This document shows, piece by piece, positions 1 to 8,160 of a stretch of DNA of 55,526 nucleotides. Both the position numbers and the translations under genes were made by a program. The DNA is from Acetobacteraceae bacterium AT-5844. Its GTDB lineage: Bacteria; Pseudomonadota; Alphaproteobacteria; Acetobacterales; Acetobacteraceae. How positions within the stretch are numbered: the first letter of the stretch is position 1; every line of letters begins with the position of its first letter. The stretch is from positions 1 to 55,526 of the forward strand of contig JH599928.1 of NCBI GenBank assembly GCA_000245075.1, read 5' to 3'. The notes beneath the pieces are model-generated. The model made no database searches. It saw only the letters and a list, made by a program, of their open reading frames with translations, and was not told the origin of the DNA.

Positions 1-57
1 GTGAAACGGCGTCGGCGCAATCGGAAAGACGCCCTTGGCGGTGTTGTCGAGCTTCAT
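1..57 (-). CDS. DapA/NAL-family (dihydrodipicolinate synthase-like) protein, 5' end only
   Basis: Only the first 19 codons are inside the window; the gene continues beyond position 1. They read MKLDNTAKGVFPIAPTPFH, and the GVFPIAPTPF stretch matches the N-terminal strand of the class I aldolase DapA/N-acetylneuraminate lyase family. An AGGAG Shine-Dalgarno sits 7 bases upstream of the ATG. It lies 33 bases downstream of the Gfo/Idh/MocA gene on the same strand, so the two are probably co-transcribed and may share a sugar-acid or keto-acid pathway. The reaction cannot be named from 19 residues. Confidence 0.6.
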   Translation of the reverse strand, partial: MKLDNTAKGVFPIAPTPFH

Positions 58-90
58 CACTCTACTCCTGGAAAGTGGGCCGCAGCGTAG

Positions 91-1074
91 TCACACCGTG
101 CCGGACGGCAAGCCCGCGGCGGCGAGGGAAGCGCCGATTGCCGCTTCCACCCGCAGGGCGGCGTCCAGCGCGGCACGGCCGGCGCGGCCATCGACCACGG
201 CGGGGCTGCCGTTCAGGCAAGCGGCGATGAAGGCAGCCTGCTCGGCTTCCAGATTGTCGTGGTCCGTCCAGGACAGGGTCTCGATGCCATGGCTGGGGAG
301 TTGCTCCAGGGAGGCCCCCTGCCCCTTCCGCACCAGCTTCAGCTCGCGGGCCAGGAAGTCGATGCTTGCATAACCCTCGGTGCCGAAGACGCGGAGCCGG
401 CGCTCCATCTTCAGGCTGGCGCGGCTGGCGGTGATGGTCGCCTGGGCGCCATTGGCGAAGCGCAGCCGGGCATTGGCGATGTCCACCCGGTCGGATTCGA
501 TGCGGGTGCCCACCGCCTGCACATCCTCCACCGCGGCGCCACCGGCCAGGGAGATCACCAGGTCCAGGTCATGGATCATCAGGTCCAGCACCACCGAGAC
601 ATCCAGGCCACGCGGCCGGAAGGGCGCGATGCGCACCGCCTCCATATAAAGTGGGCGCCCCACCCCGGCGGAGGACAGCAGGGTCGCGAATCCGGCGCCG
701 AAGCGCTCCACATGACCGACCTGCAGCACCTTGTCCTTCTCGGCCGCCAGGGCCACCAGGGCGTCCGCCTCCGCCAGGGTGCCGGCGATGGGCTTTTCCA
801 CGAACACATGCTTGCCCGCGCCCAGCACGGCCGAGGCCAGCTCGAAGTGGTAGGCGGTGGGAGCCGCGACGATCAGCGCATCGGCGGCCGCGATCAATTC
901 CGCCGGCTGCCAGACGCGGGTGCCGGCCTCGCCAGCCACGAGCGCCGCCCGTTCCGGATTCGCATCAGCAAGGCCAAGGAACTCAATCTTCCCCTCACCC
1001 GCCGCCTTGGCTGCCTTCAGCGTATGGAAACGGCCGAAATGCCCTGCCCCGAGGATACCCAGCTTCAACCGCAT
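91..1074 (-). CDS. Gfo/Idh/MocA family NAD(P)-dependent oxidoreductase
   Basis: A 327-residue cytoplasmic oxidoreductase. The N-terminal Rossmann fold carries GILGAGHFG (residues 6-14), and the family's EKP motif with its catalytic lysine is at about residues 93-95 (VFVEKPIA). A VGHVERF stretch follows, as in many sugar dehydrogenases of the family, including UDP-GlcNAc 3-dehydrogenases. I chose the ATG at 1074 because GGAG lies 7 bases upstream and the Rossmann strand begins at once; a start 21 bases earlier adds MSVWSGP with no clear ribosome site. It heads a minus-strand unit with a DapA-like gene, which argues for sugar or sugar-acid metabolism. The substrate is not determined, and it is divergent from secD. 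Confidence 0.85.
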   Translation of the reverse strand: MRLKLGILGAGHFGRFHTLKAAKAAGEGKIEFLGLADANPERAALVAGEAGTRVWQPAELIAAADALIVAAPTAYHFELASAVLGAGKHVFVEKPIAGTLAEADALVALAAEKDKVLQVGHVERFGAGFATLLSSAGVGRPLYMEAVRIAPFRPRGLDVSVVLDLMIHDLDLVISLAGGAAVEDVQAVGTRIESDRVDIANARLRFANGAQATITASRASLKMERRLRVFGTEGYASIDFLARELKLVRKGQGASLEQLPSHGIETLSWTDHDNLEAEQAAFIAACLNGSPAVVDGRAGRAALDAALRVEAAIGASLAAAGLPSGTV

Positions 1075-1228
1075 CGGCCCACTCCACACAGACATGATAG
1101 CGGCACACCCGGGGGCGCGCCTTGGGGGCGGCGTGTAGCAGAGTGTCGCGCCTCATGCATGATGGGTTGCGTCCGGGGCCCCGCGACAGCATTTTCCGGA
1201 CCACTGAAACTGGGGGGCCTTTCCGGCC

Positions 1229-2812
1229 ATGCTGTATTTCGCGCGGTGGAAGGTCGCCGCCATCATCGGCGTCATCCTGCTGGGTGTGCTGTTCTCATTG
1301 CCGAACGTCATTCCTCGCTCGGCCATGCCGTCCTGGCTGCCAGCCCGGCAGATCTCTCTGGGGCTCGATCTGCGTGGCGGGTCGTATCTGCTGCTGGAGG
1401 TGGACCTGGACGCCGTGGTCAAGGAGCGGCTGGAAGGGCTGGCCGATGGCGCCCGCACCCGGCTGCGCCAAGCCAAAGTCGGCTACATCAACCTCTCCAC
1501 CCAGCCGGAGCAGCGCCGCCTCTCCTTCCGCCTGCGGGATCCGTCCCAGGCCGAGGCGGCCATGGCGGCGATGCGGGAACTGGCCAACCCGATCACCACG
1601 GCCACCGGCGGCACGACGCCGGACCTGGAAGTGGCCAATAATGACGGCCTCATCTCGGCCACGCTGAGCGAGGCCGCGCTGCGCGAGCGTGCGGCTGGCG
1701 CGGTGGAACAGTCGGTGGAGATTGTCCGCCGCCGTATCGACCAGACCGGCGTGTCCGAGGCGCTGATCGCCCGCCAGGGCGCCAGCCGCGTGCTGGTGCA
1801 GCTGCCGGGCGTGGAAGACCCCAACCGGATCAAGGAACTGCTGGGCCGCACCGCCCGCATGACCTTCCGCCTGCTGGACGAGAATGCCAGCATGCAGGCT
1901 ACCACCCCACCCCCTGGCGTCGAGTTCCTGGAAGGTGACCAGCCCGGCACCCGCTACCCGGTGCGCCGCCGTGTCGAGGTGGATGGCGCCAACCTGACCG
2001 ACGCCCGCGCGGGCCAGAACCCGCAAACCGGCCAATGGGTGGTGAACTTCACCTTCGACAGCGTCGGCACCCGCCGCTTCGCGGAAGTGACACGCCAGAA
2101 TGTGGGCCGCCCCTTCGCCGTGGTGCTGGACAACAAGGTCATCACCGCACCGAACATCAATGAGCCGATTACCGGCGGCAATGGCCAGATCAGTGGCAAC
2201 TTCAACGCCCAGTCGGCCAATGAGCTGGCCGTGTTGCTGCGTGCCGGCGCCCTGCCCGCCCCGCTAACGGTGGTGGAGGAGCGCACGGTCGGCCCCGAAC
2301 TGGGTGCGGACGCCATCCGCGCCGGCCTGATCAGCCTGGCGGTCGGGGCGAGCTTCGTCTTCCTCTATATGGGCTTCGCCTACGGGCTGTTCGGCTGGAT
2401 GGCAAATCTGGCCCTGCTGGTGAACCTGCTGCTGATGGCCGCCGCCCTCTCGCTGCTGGAGGCGACGCTCACCTTGCCCGGCATCGCCGGTGTGGTGCTG
2501 ACGCTCGGCACAGCGCTGGACGCCAATATCCTGATCAACGAACGCATCCGCGAGGAGGTGCGCGCCGGGAGACCTCCGGCCAGCGCATTGGAAGCCGGTT
2601 TCACCAAGGCTTCCGGCACCATTCTGGACAGCAACCTGACCAATCTGATCGCCATGGGCGTACTGTATGCCATGGGTTCCGGCCCGGTGCGCGGCTTCGC
2701 CGTGACCGTCGCCATCGGCACCGTGGTGCAGATGTGGACGGCCACGACCCTGGTTCGCCTGTTCGTCTCCTGGTGGTACCGGGCCCGCCGCCCGCGCACC
2801 CTGCCGGTCTGA
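1229..2812 (+). CDS. secD: Protein translocase subunit SecD
   Basis: An inner-membrane RND-type accessory subunit of the Sec translocon that uses proton motive force to help pull proteins out on the periplasmic side. The 527-residue protein has an N-terminal membrane segment (about residues 7-25), the D1 motif LGLDLRGGSYLLLEVD, a large periplasmic P1 domain, and C-terminal membrane helices with LTLPGIAGVVLTLGTALDAN followed by NERIREE. Family proteins usually read FERIREE, so Phe is Asn here. secF follows after 12 bases. yajC, the usual upstream partner, is absent; a divergent oxidoreductase occupies that place. Confidence 0.96.
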   Translation: MLYFARWKVAAIIGVILLGVLFSLPNVIPRSAMPSWLPARQISLGLDLRGGSYLLLEVDLDAVVKERLEGLADGARTRLRQAKVGYINLSTQPEQRRLSFRLRDPSQAEAAMAAMRELANPITTATGGTTPDLEVANNDGLISATLSEAALRERAAGAVEQSVEIVRRRIDQTGVSEALIARQGASRVLVQLPGVEDPNRIKELLGRTARMTFRLLDENASMQATTPPPGVEFLEGDQPGTRYPVRRRVEVDGANLTDARAGQNPQTGQWVVNFTFDSVGTRRFAEVTRQNVGRPFAVVLDNKVITAPNINEPITGGNGQISGNFNAQSANELAVLLRAGALPAPLTVVEERTVGPELGADAIRAGLISLAVGASFVFLYMGFAYGLFGWMANLALLVNLLLMAAALSLLEATLTLPGIAGVVLTLGTALDANILINERIREEVRAGRPPASALEAGFTKASGTILDSNLTNLIAMGVLYAMGSGPVRGFAVTVAIGTVVQMWTATTLVRLFVSWWYRARRPRTLPV

Positions 2813-2824
2813 GGGGTTACGATT

Positions 2825-3787
2825 ATGTTTCTCGCACGCCCCCTGTTCCGGCTGGTGCCGGACGACACCAAAATCCCCTTCATGAAGGGGGGAAAGATCG
2901 GCATTGCCTTCTCGATCTTCCTCTCCATTGCGTCGGTGGTCCTGGCCTTCTATCCGGGCCTGGAAAAGGGCATCGATTTCCGTGGCGGCATCGTCATGGA
3001 GGTACGCACCCCCGGGCCCGCCAATATCGGCGCGCTCCGCGATGCCACGGGCGGCCTGAACCTGGGCGATGTCGGCATTCAGCAATTCGGCGATGCCAGC
3101 ACCGTGCTGCTGCGCCTGCCGGTGCAAGGTGATGAGGCGGCCACCCAGGCCGCGGTGAACAGCGTGCGCGCTACGCTGGAGACCGCAGCCCCCGGCGCCC
3201 GCATCCTGCGCACGGAGGCCGTCGGCAACACCGTCAGCGGCGAGCTGTTCATGGGAAGCCTGATCGCGCTCGGCATCTCGATGGTGGCCATGATGATCTA
3301 CATCTGGTTCCGCTTCGAATGGCAGTTCGCCATCGGCGCCATCGTCACGCTGCTGCTGGAGACCACAAAGGTGGTCGGCTTCCTGGCCGTCACGCGGATT
3401 GAGTTCAACCTGACGACTGTGGCCGCGGTGCTGACCATCATCGGCTTCTCGGTGAACGACAAGGTCGTGGTCTACGACCGGATGCGGGAGAATCTCCGCA
3501 AGTTCAAGACGATGCCGCTGCGCCAGCTGATCGACCGCTCGATCAACGAGACACTGAACCGCACGCTGGGCACCTCGATGACGCTGCTGCTCTCCGCCAT
3601 GCCGCTCGCCCTGTTCGGCGGGGACGCACTCTCTGGCTTCGCCTTCACCATGGTGTTCGGCATCGTGGCTTCAACCTCCTCATCCATCTTCATCGCGGCA
3701 CCCATTCTGCTCTTCCTGGGCGAGAACAAGCTGCGCCGGGGCACGGAGGCAGCCGCGCCGCTAACGGGCAGGGCCGCCACACGGTAA
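2825..3787 (+). CDS. secF: Protein translocase subunit SecF
   Basis: Partner of SecD in the SecDF-YajC membrane complex. It has 320 residues, about the usual length. Visible features are a first membrane helix (about residues 28-46), the GIDFRGGIVMEV motif, and the conserved IGFSVNDKVVVYDRMREN segment in the membrane domain. The gene starts 12 bases after secD stops, so the two form one transcription unit. A strong intrinsic terminator at 3824-3859 closes the unit. Confidence 0.96.
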   Translation: MFLARPLFRLVPDDTKIPFMKGGKIGIAFSIFLSIASVVLAFYPGLEKGIDFRGGIVMEVRTPGPANIGALRDATGGLNLGDVGIQQFGDASTVLLRLPVQGDEAATQAAVNSVRATLETAAPGARILRTEAVGNTVSGELFMGSLIALGISMVAMMIYIWFRFEWQFAIGAIVTLLLETTKVVGFLAVTRIEFNLTTVAAVLTIIGFSVNDKVVVYDRMRENLRKFKTMPLRQLIDRSINETLNRTLGTSMTLLLSAMPLALFGGDALSGFAFTMVFGIVASTSSSIFIAAPILLFLGENKLRRGTEAAAPLTGRAATR

Positions 3788-3823
3788 GCAAGCCGCGTCG
3801 CAGATTCGTGGACGCAGAGCGCT

Positions 3824-3859
3824 AAAAAAACGGCCGGCGGGCATCGCCGGCCGTTTTTT
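3824..3859. terminator. Rho-independent terminator after secDF
   Basis: A perfect 9-bp stem (CGGCCGGCG / CGCCGGCCG) with a 5-base loop is flanked by seven A residues on the left and six T residues on the right. It can therefore work in either direction, but the only gene ending at it is secF. Confidence 0.92.
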
Positions 3860-3896
3860 CACGTCCGGGCGTATCATTTTTGGTCTCATTATATGG

Positions 3897-3919
3897 TTTC
3901 GGCATCAAATTAGCCGAAA
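3897..3919. promoter_or_regulatory. Inverted repeat in an AT-rich patch upstream of the EAL gene
   Basis: TTTCGGC, nine A/T-rich bases, then GCCGAAA form perfect 7-bp arms. The repeat lies in a conspicuously AT-rich stretch (about 3870-3960) between the secDF terminator and the EAL gene, where the promoter of that gene must lie. A second short palindrome, TTCCGGAA, is at 3941-3948. A binding site is plausible; no regulator is known. Confidence 0.4.
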
Positions 3920-4036
3920 ACTCACGCGCCGTGCTTTCTATTCCGGAAAAAAGCGCGAAAACTGAGACAACCCTTTGCCTTGGCGCGTGGGCGCCGATAA
4001 AAATATCGTGCCTTCGGGCGCTCTGGAGATGCTTCC

Positions 4037-5212
4037 ATGTCGCTGCGCTTCCGTCCAACACGGTTGGACGAGGCCCAAATGCTGCTGCTGGCTCGCGACC
4101 CGACCATCATTTCGGCGACGCATGAGGCTGTGCGGGGGCTAGACCGCTCTCCTCCCCTCCTCATGCAGGATGGGCGCGACGTCCTGGCTCATCTGTTTGC
4201 GGCGGGGGAGCCGCCTCAGCAGATCGTCTGCCAGCCTTCAGCGGCGGGGTCGAGCTGGCCCGCCCTGCTTGCCACCGCTACCGATCCTTTCGGGGCCACC
4301 GATATGGTGGTGATCGAGGAAGGCGAAGCCCGCTCCTCCAACTCACCCATGCAGGGCGTTACCTGGGCCCTGGCCGAACCCGTGTCCCTGGCGCAAGCCC
4401 TGCAACGGGCCGCGCAAGGCCGACGGCAGGTACCGACCGACGATCCCGATGCCCTGGCCATCGGCCTGCAGCGTGGCGAGATCACGGTACGCTACCAGCC
4501 CGCCGTGCGGATCTCCGACCGCAAGCCGGTCCTGCTCGAAGGTCTCGCGCGCTGGCAGCGGCAGGATGACACGCCCCTCAGCCCGGATGCCTTTGTCCCC
4601 CTGGCTGAACGTTCTGGCCTGGGCCGCGCGCTCTCCATCGCTGTCGCCCACCGCGCTTTTTCCGAAATGGCGGCAAATGCGGCGCGGATTGGTACCGCCC
4701 TCTCACTGAACTTGCCCCTCAATGTGCTGGTGGATGGCGACGTCCTCAAATGGCTGCGGGACGTTCAGGGCCATACGCGCTTTCCCCTGTCCGCGCTGAT
4801 TCTGGAAATGACGGAGACCGCGCCGGTGCTGGACCGCCCGGCGCTTCGCCGCGCGCTGACGCGGCTGCGCAATGCCGGCCTCTCCGTGCTGATCGACGAT
4901 ATGGGGCTGGAGGACGACCGCGCCTCGCTGTTCTCCCTCCCCTTCGCCGGGATCAAGCTGGACCGCCATCTGGTGGGCGCGATGCCGCATAGCCGCCGGG
5001 CCCGGGCCGAGGTGCGCAAGCTGGTGGAAAAGGCGCATGCCGCCGGCATGAAGGTAACGGCCGAAGGCGTCTCCGACGCACGGCTCTGGCGCGCTGTGGC
5101 GGCAGCGGGAGTAGACCATGCGCAAGGCTATGCCATTGCCCGCCCCCTGCCGGCCGCCGCGCTGGGCGCCTGGCACTATGCCTGGCGCAACCAGCCCGTG
5201 CGGGGCCGCTAA
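4037..5212 (+). CDS. EAL-domain cyclic-di-GMP phosphodiesterase
   Basis: A 391-residue cytoplasmic protein predicted to hydrolyse cyclic di-GMP. Residues 1-130 are a poorly conserved alpha/beta region, possibly a degenerate receiver domain; I see no membrane segment. Residues about 135-380 form the EAL domain. All usual catalytic or metal-binding positions can be aligned: E168 (LLEGLARW), N225, E257 (ILEMTE), D287-D288, K307 (IKLDR), E343 (TAEGV) and Q363 (QGYAIARPLP). Loop 6, normally DDFGTGYSSL, reads DDMGLEDDRASL, which may affect dimer-linked activation. There is no GGDEF domain. The gene overlaps the convergent alcohol dehydrogenase by 4 bases. Confidence 0.88.
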   Translation: MSLRFRPTRLDEAQMLLLARDPTIISATHEAVRGLDRSPPLLMQDGRDVLAHLFAAGEPPQQIVCQPSAAGSSWPALLATATDPFGATDMVVIEEGEARSSNSPMQGVTWALAEPVSLAQALQRAAQGRRQVPTDDPDALAIGLQRGEITVRYQPAVRISDRKPVLLEGLARWQRQDDTPLSPDAFVPLAERSGLGRALSIAVAHRAFSEMAANAARIGTALSLNLPLNVLVDGDVLKWLRDVQGHTRFPLSALILEMTETAPVLDRPALRRALTRLRNAGLSVLIDDMGLEDDRASLFSLPFAGIKLDRHLVGAMPHSRRARAEVRKLVEKAHAAGMKVTAEGVSDARLWRAVAAAGVDHAQGYAIARPLPAAALGAWHYAWRNQPVRGR

Positions 5213-6387
5213 GCGCCCCCCGCGTAAACCTCCCGGTACAACGCGACGATCTGTGCCTGCTCCGGCACGCGGGGATTGTTAGCAGGGCTACCGGATGCCA
5301 GTGCCTGCTGCGCCATCACTTCCAGCAGACCTTCATACTGATCCTGAGGAATGCCATAGGTTTTGGGGCTGGGCACATGCATGTCCTTGTTCAGGGCCGC
5401 CAATTCCTGCACCAGCAGCTCTCCAGCCACGTCATCCGGCGTGTTGGCGGCGGCGATGCCCATGATCCGCGCCGCCTCGGCATAACGCCGCAGCCCTGCC
5501 TGCATGCCGAAGCGCGTGACAGCCGGCAGCAACATGGCGTTGGAGAGCCCATGCGGCACATGGAAATGGGCGCCAAGCGGACGGCTCATGCCATGCACGA
5601 GCGCGACGGAGCTATTGGAGAATGCCAGTCCGGCCAGCGTCGCGCCTTCCATCATCGCGGCGCGGGCGGCAGCATTGCGCGGCTCCGCATGCGCCGTGCG
5701 GAGATGGGTTGAGATCAGGCGCATCGCGGCCGTTGCATAAAGGTCCGAAACACTATTGGCGCGAGCGCTGACATAAGCTTCCAGCGCGTGGGTCAGGCTG
5801 TCGATGCCAGTGTCGGCCGTCACGCGCGGGGGCACGCTGTAGGTGAGTTCATAATCGACCAGCGCCGCCAGCGGCAATGCGCCCAGCCCGGCGATCAGCA
5901 TCTTCTCGTCATGCGCCGTGTCGGTGACGATGGTGAACCGCGTGGCCTCGCTGCCGGTCCCCGCCGTGGTGGGAATGCAGATAACCGGCAAGGCGGCACG
6001 GTCCGCGCTGGCCGGCACCTTGAAGTCCCGCATCAACTGCCCCGGCCGCGCGGCTGCGAGGATGGCCATGGCCTTGGCAGTATCCATGGGGCTGCCGCCG
6101 CCAAAGCCGAGAAGGCAGTCGAAATGCCCGCTCTTGAGTATTTCCACCCCCGCCTTCACCACCGTGTCGGTCGGGTCCGCCACCGTGTCGGAAAAGACAT
6201 GTGCAGTGATCCCCGCACGGGCCAACGGCGCCAGCACACGGTCGATCATGCCAGAAGAAACGATCCAGGGATCGGTGACGACAAGAGGGCGGGAAAGACC
6301 GAACTCGGCCAGCAAGCCAGGCAGCTTCGCCAGCGAGCCGCCCCCGATCAGCAGCTTCCGGGGGGCGACGAGCGAAATGGCATCCAT
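5209..6387 (-). CDS. Iron-containing (group III) alcohol dehydrogenase
   Basis: A 392-residue cytoplasmic NAD(P)-dependent dehydrogenase that interconverts alcohols with aldehydes or ketones. The nucleotide-binding GGGSPMDTAK is near residues 96-105 and PTTAGTGSE follows. Metal ligands are visible as the Asp in TGIDSLTHALEAY and the His residues in LTHALEAY, VHGMSRPLG and HVPHGLSNA. Its substrate is unknown. It is transcribed alone, convergent with the EAL gene. It is a distant paralogue of the dehydrogenase at 16.6-17.7 kb, which sits in a catabolic operon. Confidence 0.9.
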   Translation of the reverse strand: MDAISLVAPRKLLIGGGSLAKLPGLLAEFGLSRPLVVTDPWIVSSGMIDRVLAPLARAGITAHVFSDTVADPTDTVVKAGVEILKSGHFDCLLGFGGGSPMDTAKAMAILAAARPGQLMRDFKVPASADRAALPVICIPTTAGTGSEATRFTIVTDTAHDEKMLIAGLGALPLAALVDYELTYSVPPRVTADTGIDSLTHALEAYVSARANSVSDLYATAAMRLISTHLRTAHAEPRNAAARAAMMEGATLAGLAFSNSSVALVHGMSRPLGAHFHVPHGLSNAMLLPAVTRFGMQAGLRRYAEAARIMGIAAANTPDDVAGELLVQELAALNKDMHVPSPKTYGIPQDQYEGLLEVMAQQALASGSPANNPRVPEQAQIVALYREVYAGGA

Positions 6388-6535
6388 GGGCCGTATATTC
6401 TCCTCCTGCTGCCACGATCATCGGCCGTGGCATTGTCCGAAGAGGATCGGACGACGGAGAGGACCCGACAAGCCATAAGAGGCAAATCTCGGCCCTGGCA
6501 TTTCATGGTGCGGCGCCATCGTTTAGTCTCCGCAT

Positions 6536-6862
6536 ATGCAGACGCCGATCGTCTACGTCGCCGCCGCGGTGGCGGAAATTGCCGGTTGCTATGGGCTGTG
6601 GGCGTGGTTGCGGCTTGGACGCAGCCCGCTCTGGGCGATAGGCGGCGTCGTCAGCCTCGTGATATTCGCCGGGCTGCTGACTCGTGCCGAGACTGATGCG
6701 GCCGGCCGTGCCTATGCGGCCTATGGCGGCGTGTATGTCGCGGCTTCCCTTTGCTGGCTCTGGTTGGCGGAGGGTGTGAGGCCGGATCGGTGGGACCTGC
6801 TCGGCGCCGGCCTCTGCCTGGCGGGAACCGCTGTCATTCTGCTCGGCCCGCGCGGCGCATGA
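6536..6862 (+). CDS. YnfA family (UPF0060) small membrane protein
   Basis: A 108-residue integral membrane protein with four hydrophobic helices spanning nearly its whole length. The opening [20 protein letters not shown] and the [25 protein letters not shown] segment are characteristic of the YnfA/UPF0060 family, which is distantly related to small multidrug resistance exporters. The function is uncertain; some members have been linked to drug efflux. It lies between two minus-strand genes as a single-gene unit. Confidence 0.88.
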   Translation: MQTPIVYVAAAVAEIAGCYGLWAWLRLGRSPLWAIGGVVSLVIFAGLLTRAETDAAGRAYAAYGGVYVAASLCWLWLAEGVRPDRWDLLGAGLCLAGTAVILLGPRGA

Positions 6863-6877
6863 ACCGCTTTGCGCTGC

Positions 6878-7912
6878 TCAGACCATGCGCTGGCGGGTTG
6901 AATCGCGAACCACCAACTTTCCGCGCAAGAGCGTGACCTCATCCGGCAAGTTTGGGTTCGCGATGCGGGCCAGCAGCAGGTCCAGCCCACGCTGCACCAT
7001 GGTGCCCACGGGCTGGGACATGGTTGTCAGGCCATAGGTCGGCCTGGCTGATTCGGCGATATCGTCGAAGCCAACAACGGAAATCTCCTCCGGCACGCCG
7101 ATCCCACGGCGCCGCAACGCATCCATGACACCGAGTGCCATGATGTCGCTGACGGCGAAGACAGCCTGCGGCCGCTCCTCCTCCGGCAGGGCCGCGATAT
7201 GCTCGCCCGCCCGGAAGCCACCTGCCCAACTCGATACACCACCGCTGATGCGCGTGACGCTGAATCCGCTTTCCTCCAGTGGGCGCCGGAAACCTTCCTC
7301 ACGTTCCAGCGCGGTGGAGCTTGCTGTATCGGCCCCTACCAACACGAAACGCCGATGGCCTTCGGCCATCAGGAACCTTGCCACCTCTCCTGCGCCCTCA
7401 AGATTGTCGCAGGAGACGGAGGAAGCACGCAGGCGTGTAACGCGGTTCAGCATCACGACAGGGACGCCCCGCTGACCGCAAAGATCGGCGATATCCGATG
7501 ACAGGTGCGCCGAGGTAACCAGGCAGCCATCGACCCGATACTGCCGCAGGGCATGTGCCGTCTCATCCTCCACCGAACCCCCGCCGAGATGGAGGATCAG
7601 CGGCCGCAAGCCACGGAGCGCAGCCTGAGACACGATCTCCTGCAGCAGCGAGATGTAAAAGGGATTTTCCACCGGCCCGAGCACCAGGCCTATCAACCCA
7701 CTGCGGCCACCGGACAAGGTTCGGGCCAGCGCATCCGGCATATAGCCGAGTTCGACAGCAAGGGCCGTGATGCGCGCCCGGGTGCCATCCGAGATGCGGG
7801 GGTCGCCATTCAGCGCGCGGGAGACAGTAGAGCTGGAAACGCCCGCGCGACGGGCGATGGTGACCACCGTGACCTTATCCCTTGGCAAGGCGGCGATGTC
7901 GGAAAAACCCAT
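6878..7912 (-). CDS. LacI-family transcriptional regulator (LacI-1)
   Basis: A 344-residue repressor-type regulator. The N-terminal helix-turn-helix is VTIARRAGVSSSTVSRAL with DPRIS after it, followed by the hinge region and a sugar-binding-protein-like ligand domain (GLIGLVLGPVENPFY onward, then VVGFDDIAES near the C-terminus). It is divergent from the transporter operon starting at 8161, and two related 14-bp palindromes lie in the gap (7949-7962 and 8060-8073). It therefore probably represses that operon and itself, with the transported compound or a product as inducer. It is clearly paralogous to the regulators at 12.6 and 23.7 kb. The recognition helix differs among the three mainly just before STVSRAL (SS, AA, AP). 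Confidence 0.93.
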   Translation of the reverse strand: MGFSDIAALPRDKVTVVTIARRAGVSSSTVSRALNGDPRISDGTRARITALAVELGYMPDALARTLSGGRSGLIGLVLGPVENPFYISLLQEIVSQAALRGLRPLILHLGGGSVEDETAHALRQYRVDGCLVTSAHLSSDIADLCGQRGVPVVMLNRVTRLRASSVSCDNLEGAGEVARFLMAEGHRRFVLVGADTASSTALEREEGFRRPLEESGFSVTRISGGVSSWAGGFRAGEHIAALPEEERPQAVFAVSDIMALGVMDALRRRGIGVPEEISVVGFDDIAESARPTYGLTTMSQPVGTMVQRGLDLLLARIANPNLPDEVTLLRGKLVVRDSTRQRMV

Positions 7913-7948
7913 CAGGCTGACCTTTGGAGCGTGCGGCAGCGTAAGCTA

Positions 7949-7962
7949 TGCAGACGCCTGCA
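7949..7962. promoter_or_regulatory. Candidate LacI-1 operator, proximal to the regulator gene
   Basis: TGCAGACGCCTGCA is a 14-bp palindrome with one mismatched pair and a central CG, the usual symmetry of LacI-family sites. It matches the perfect site at 8060-8073 at the outer TGCA arms and the inner AC-G core. It lies 37 bases upstream of the LacI-1 start, consistent with autoregulation. Confidence 0.55.
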
Positions 7963-7982
7963 CTGAAATACTTCGGAACCAT

Positions 7983-7992
7983 AGCGATCGCT
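7983..7992. promoter_or_regulatory. 10-bp perfect palindrome AGCGATCGCT
   Basis: A self-complementary 10-mer in the LacI-1/transporter divergent gap. It does not share the TGCA arms of the two operator-like sites, so it may bind another factor or be a chance GATC-centred sequence. Confidence 0.25.
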
Positions 7993-8033
7993 GGCAGGGC
8001 AGCGATATCCCCTGCACGAGAATTCGAGGTTTT

Positions 8034-8060
8034 TTGAAAACGACGGGGCTGGAATTTAAT
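8034..8060 (+). promoter_or_regulatory. Candidate promoter for the ABC transporter operon
   Basis: TTGAAA at 8034-8039 and TTTAAT at 8055-8060 resemble -35 and -10 boxes with a 15-base spacer, slightly short of ideal. The perfect palindrome at 8060-8073 begins at the last base of the -10 box, where bound repressor would block initiation. Read by eye only. Confidence 0.4.
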
Positions 8061-8073
8061 GCACACGTGTGCA
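8060..8073. promoter_or_regulatory. Candidate LacI-1 operator, perfect palindrome
   Basis: TGCACACGTGTGCA is a perfect 14-bp palindrome with a central CG. It covers the expected start of transcription of the operon beginning at 8161 and resembles the second site at 7949-7962; the centres are 111 bp apart, so looping is possible. Confidence 0.65.
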
Positions 8074-8160
8074 CGAATCCTGTGGACACGTCCCGCTCTG
8101 CATCGCTAGCTTCCCCTCAATAAGGCCGGCGCCCCGACCGGCCGCAGTGGAGGAAAGCTC

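Noticed and set aside
259-1641. 460-codon plus-strand open frame over the oxidoreductase and secD start
   Set aside because: Antisense or out of frame to both genes, with no domain.
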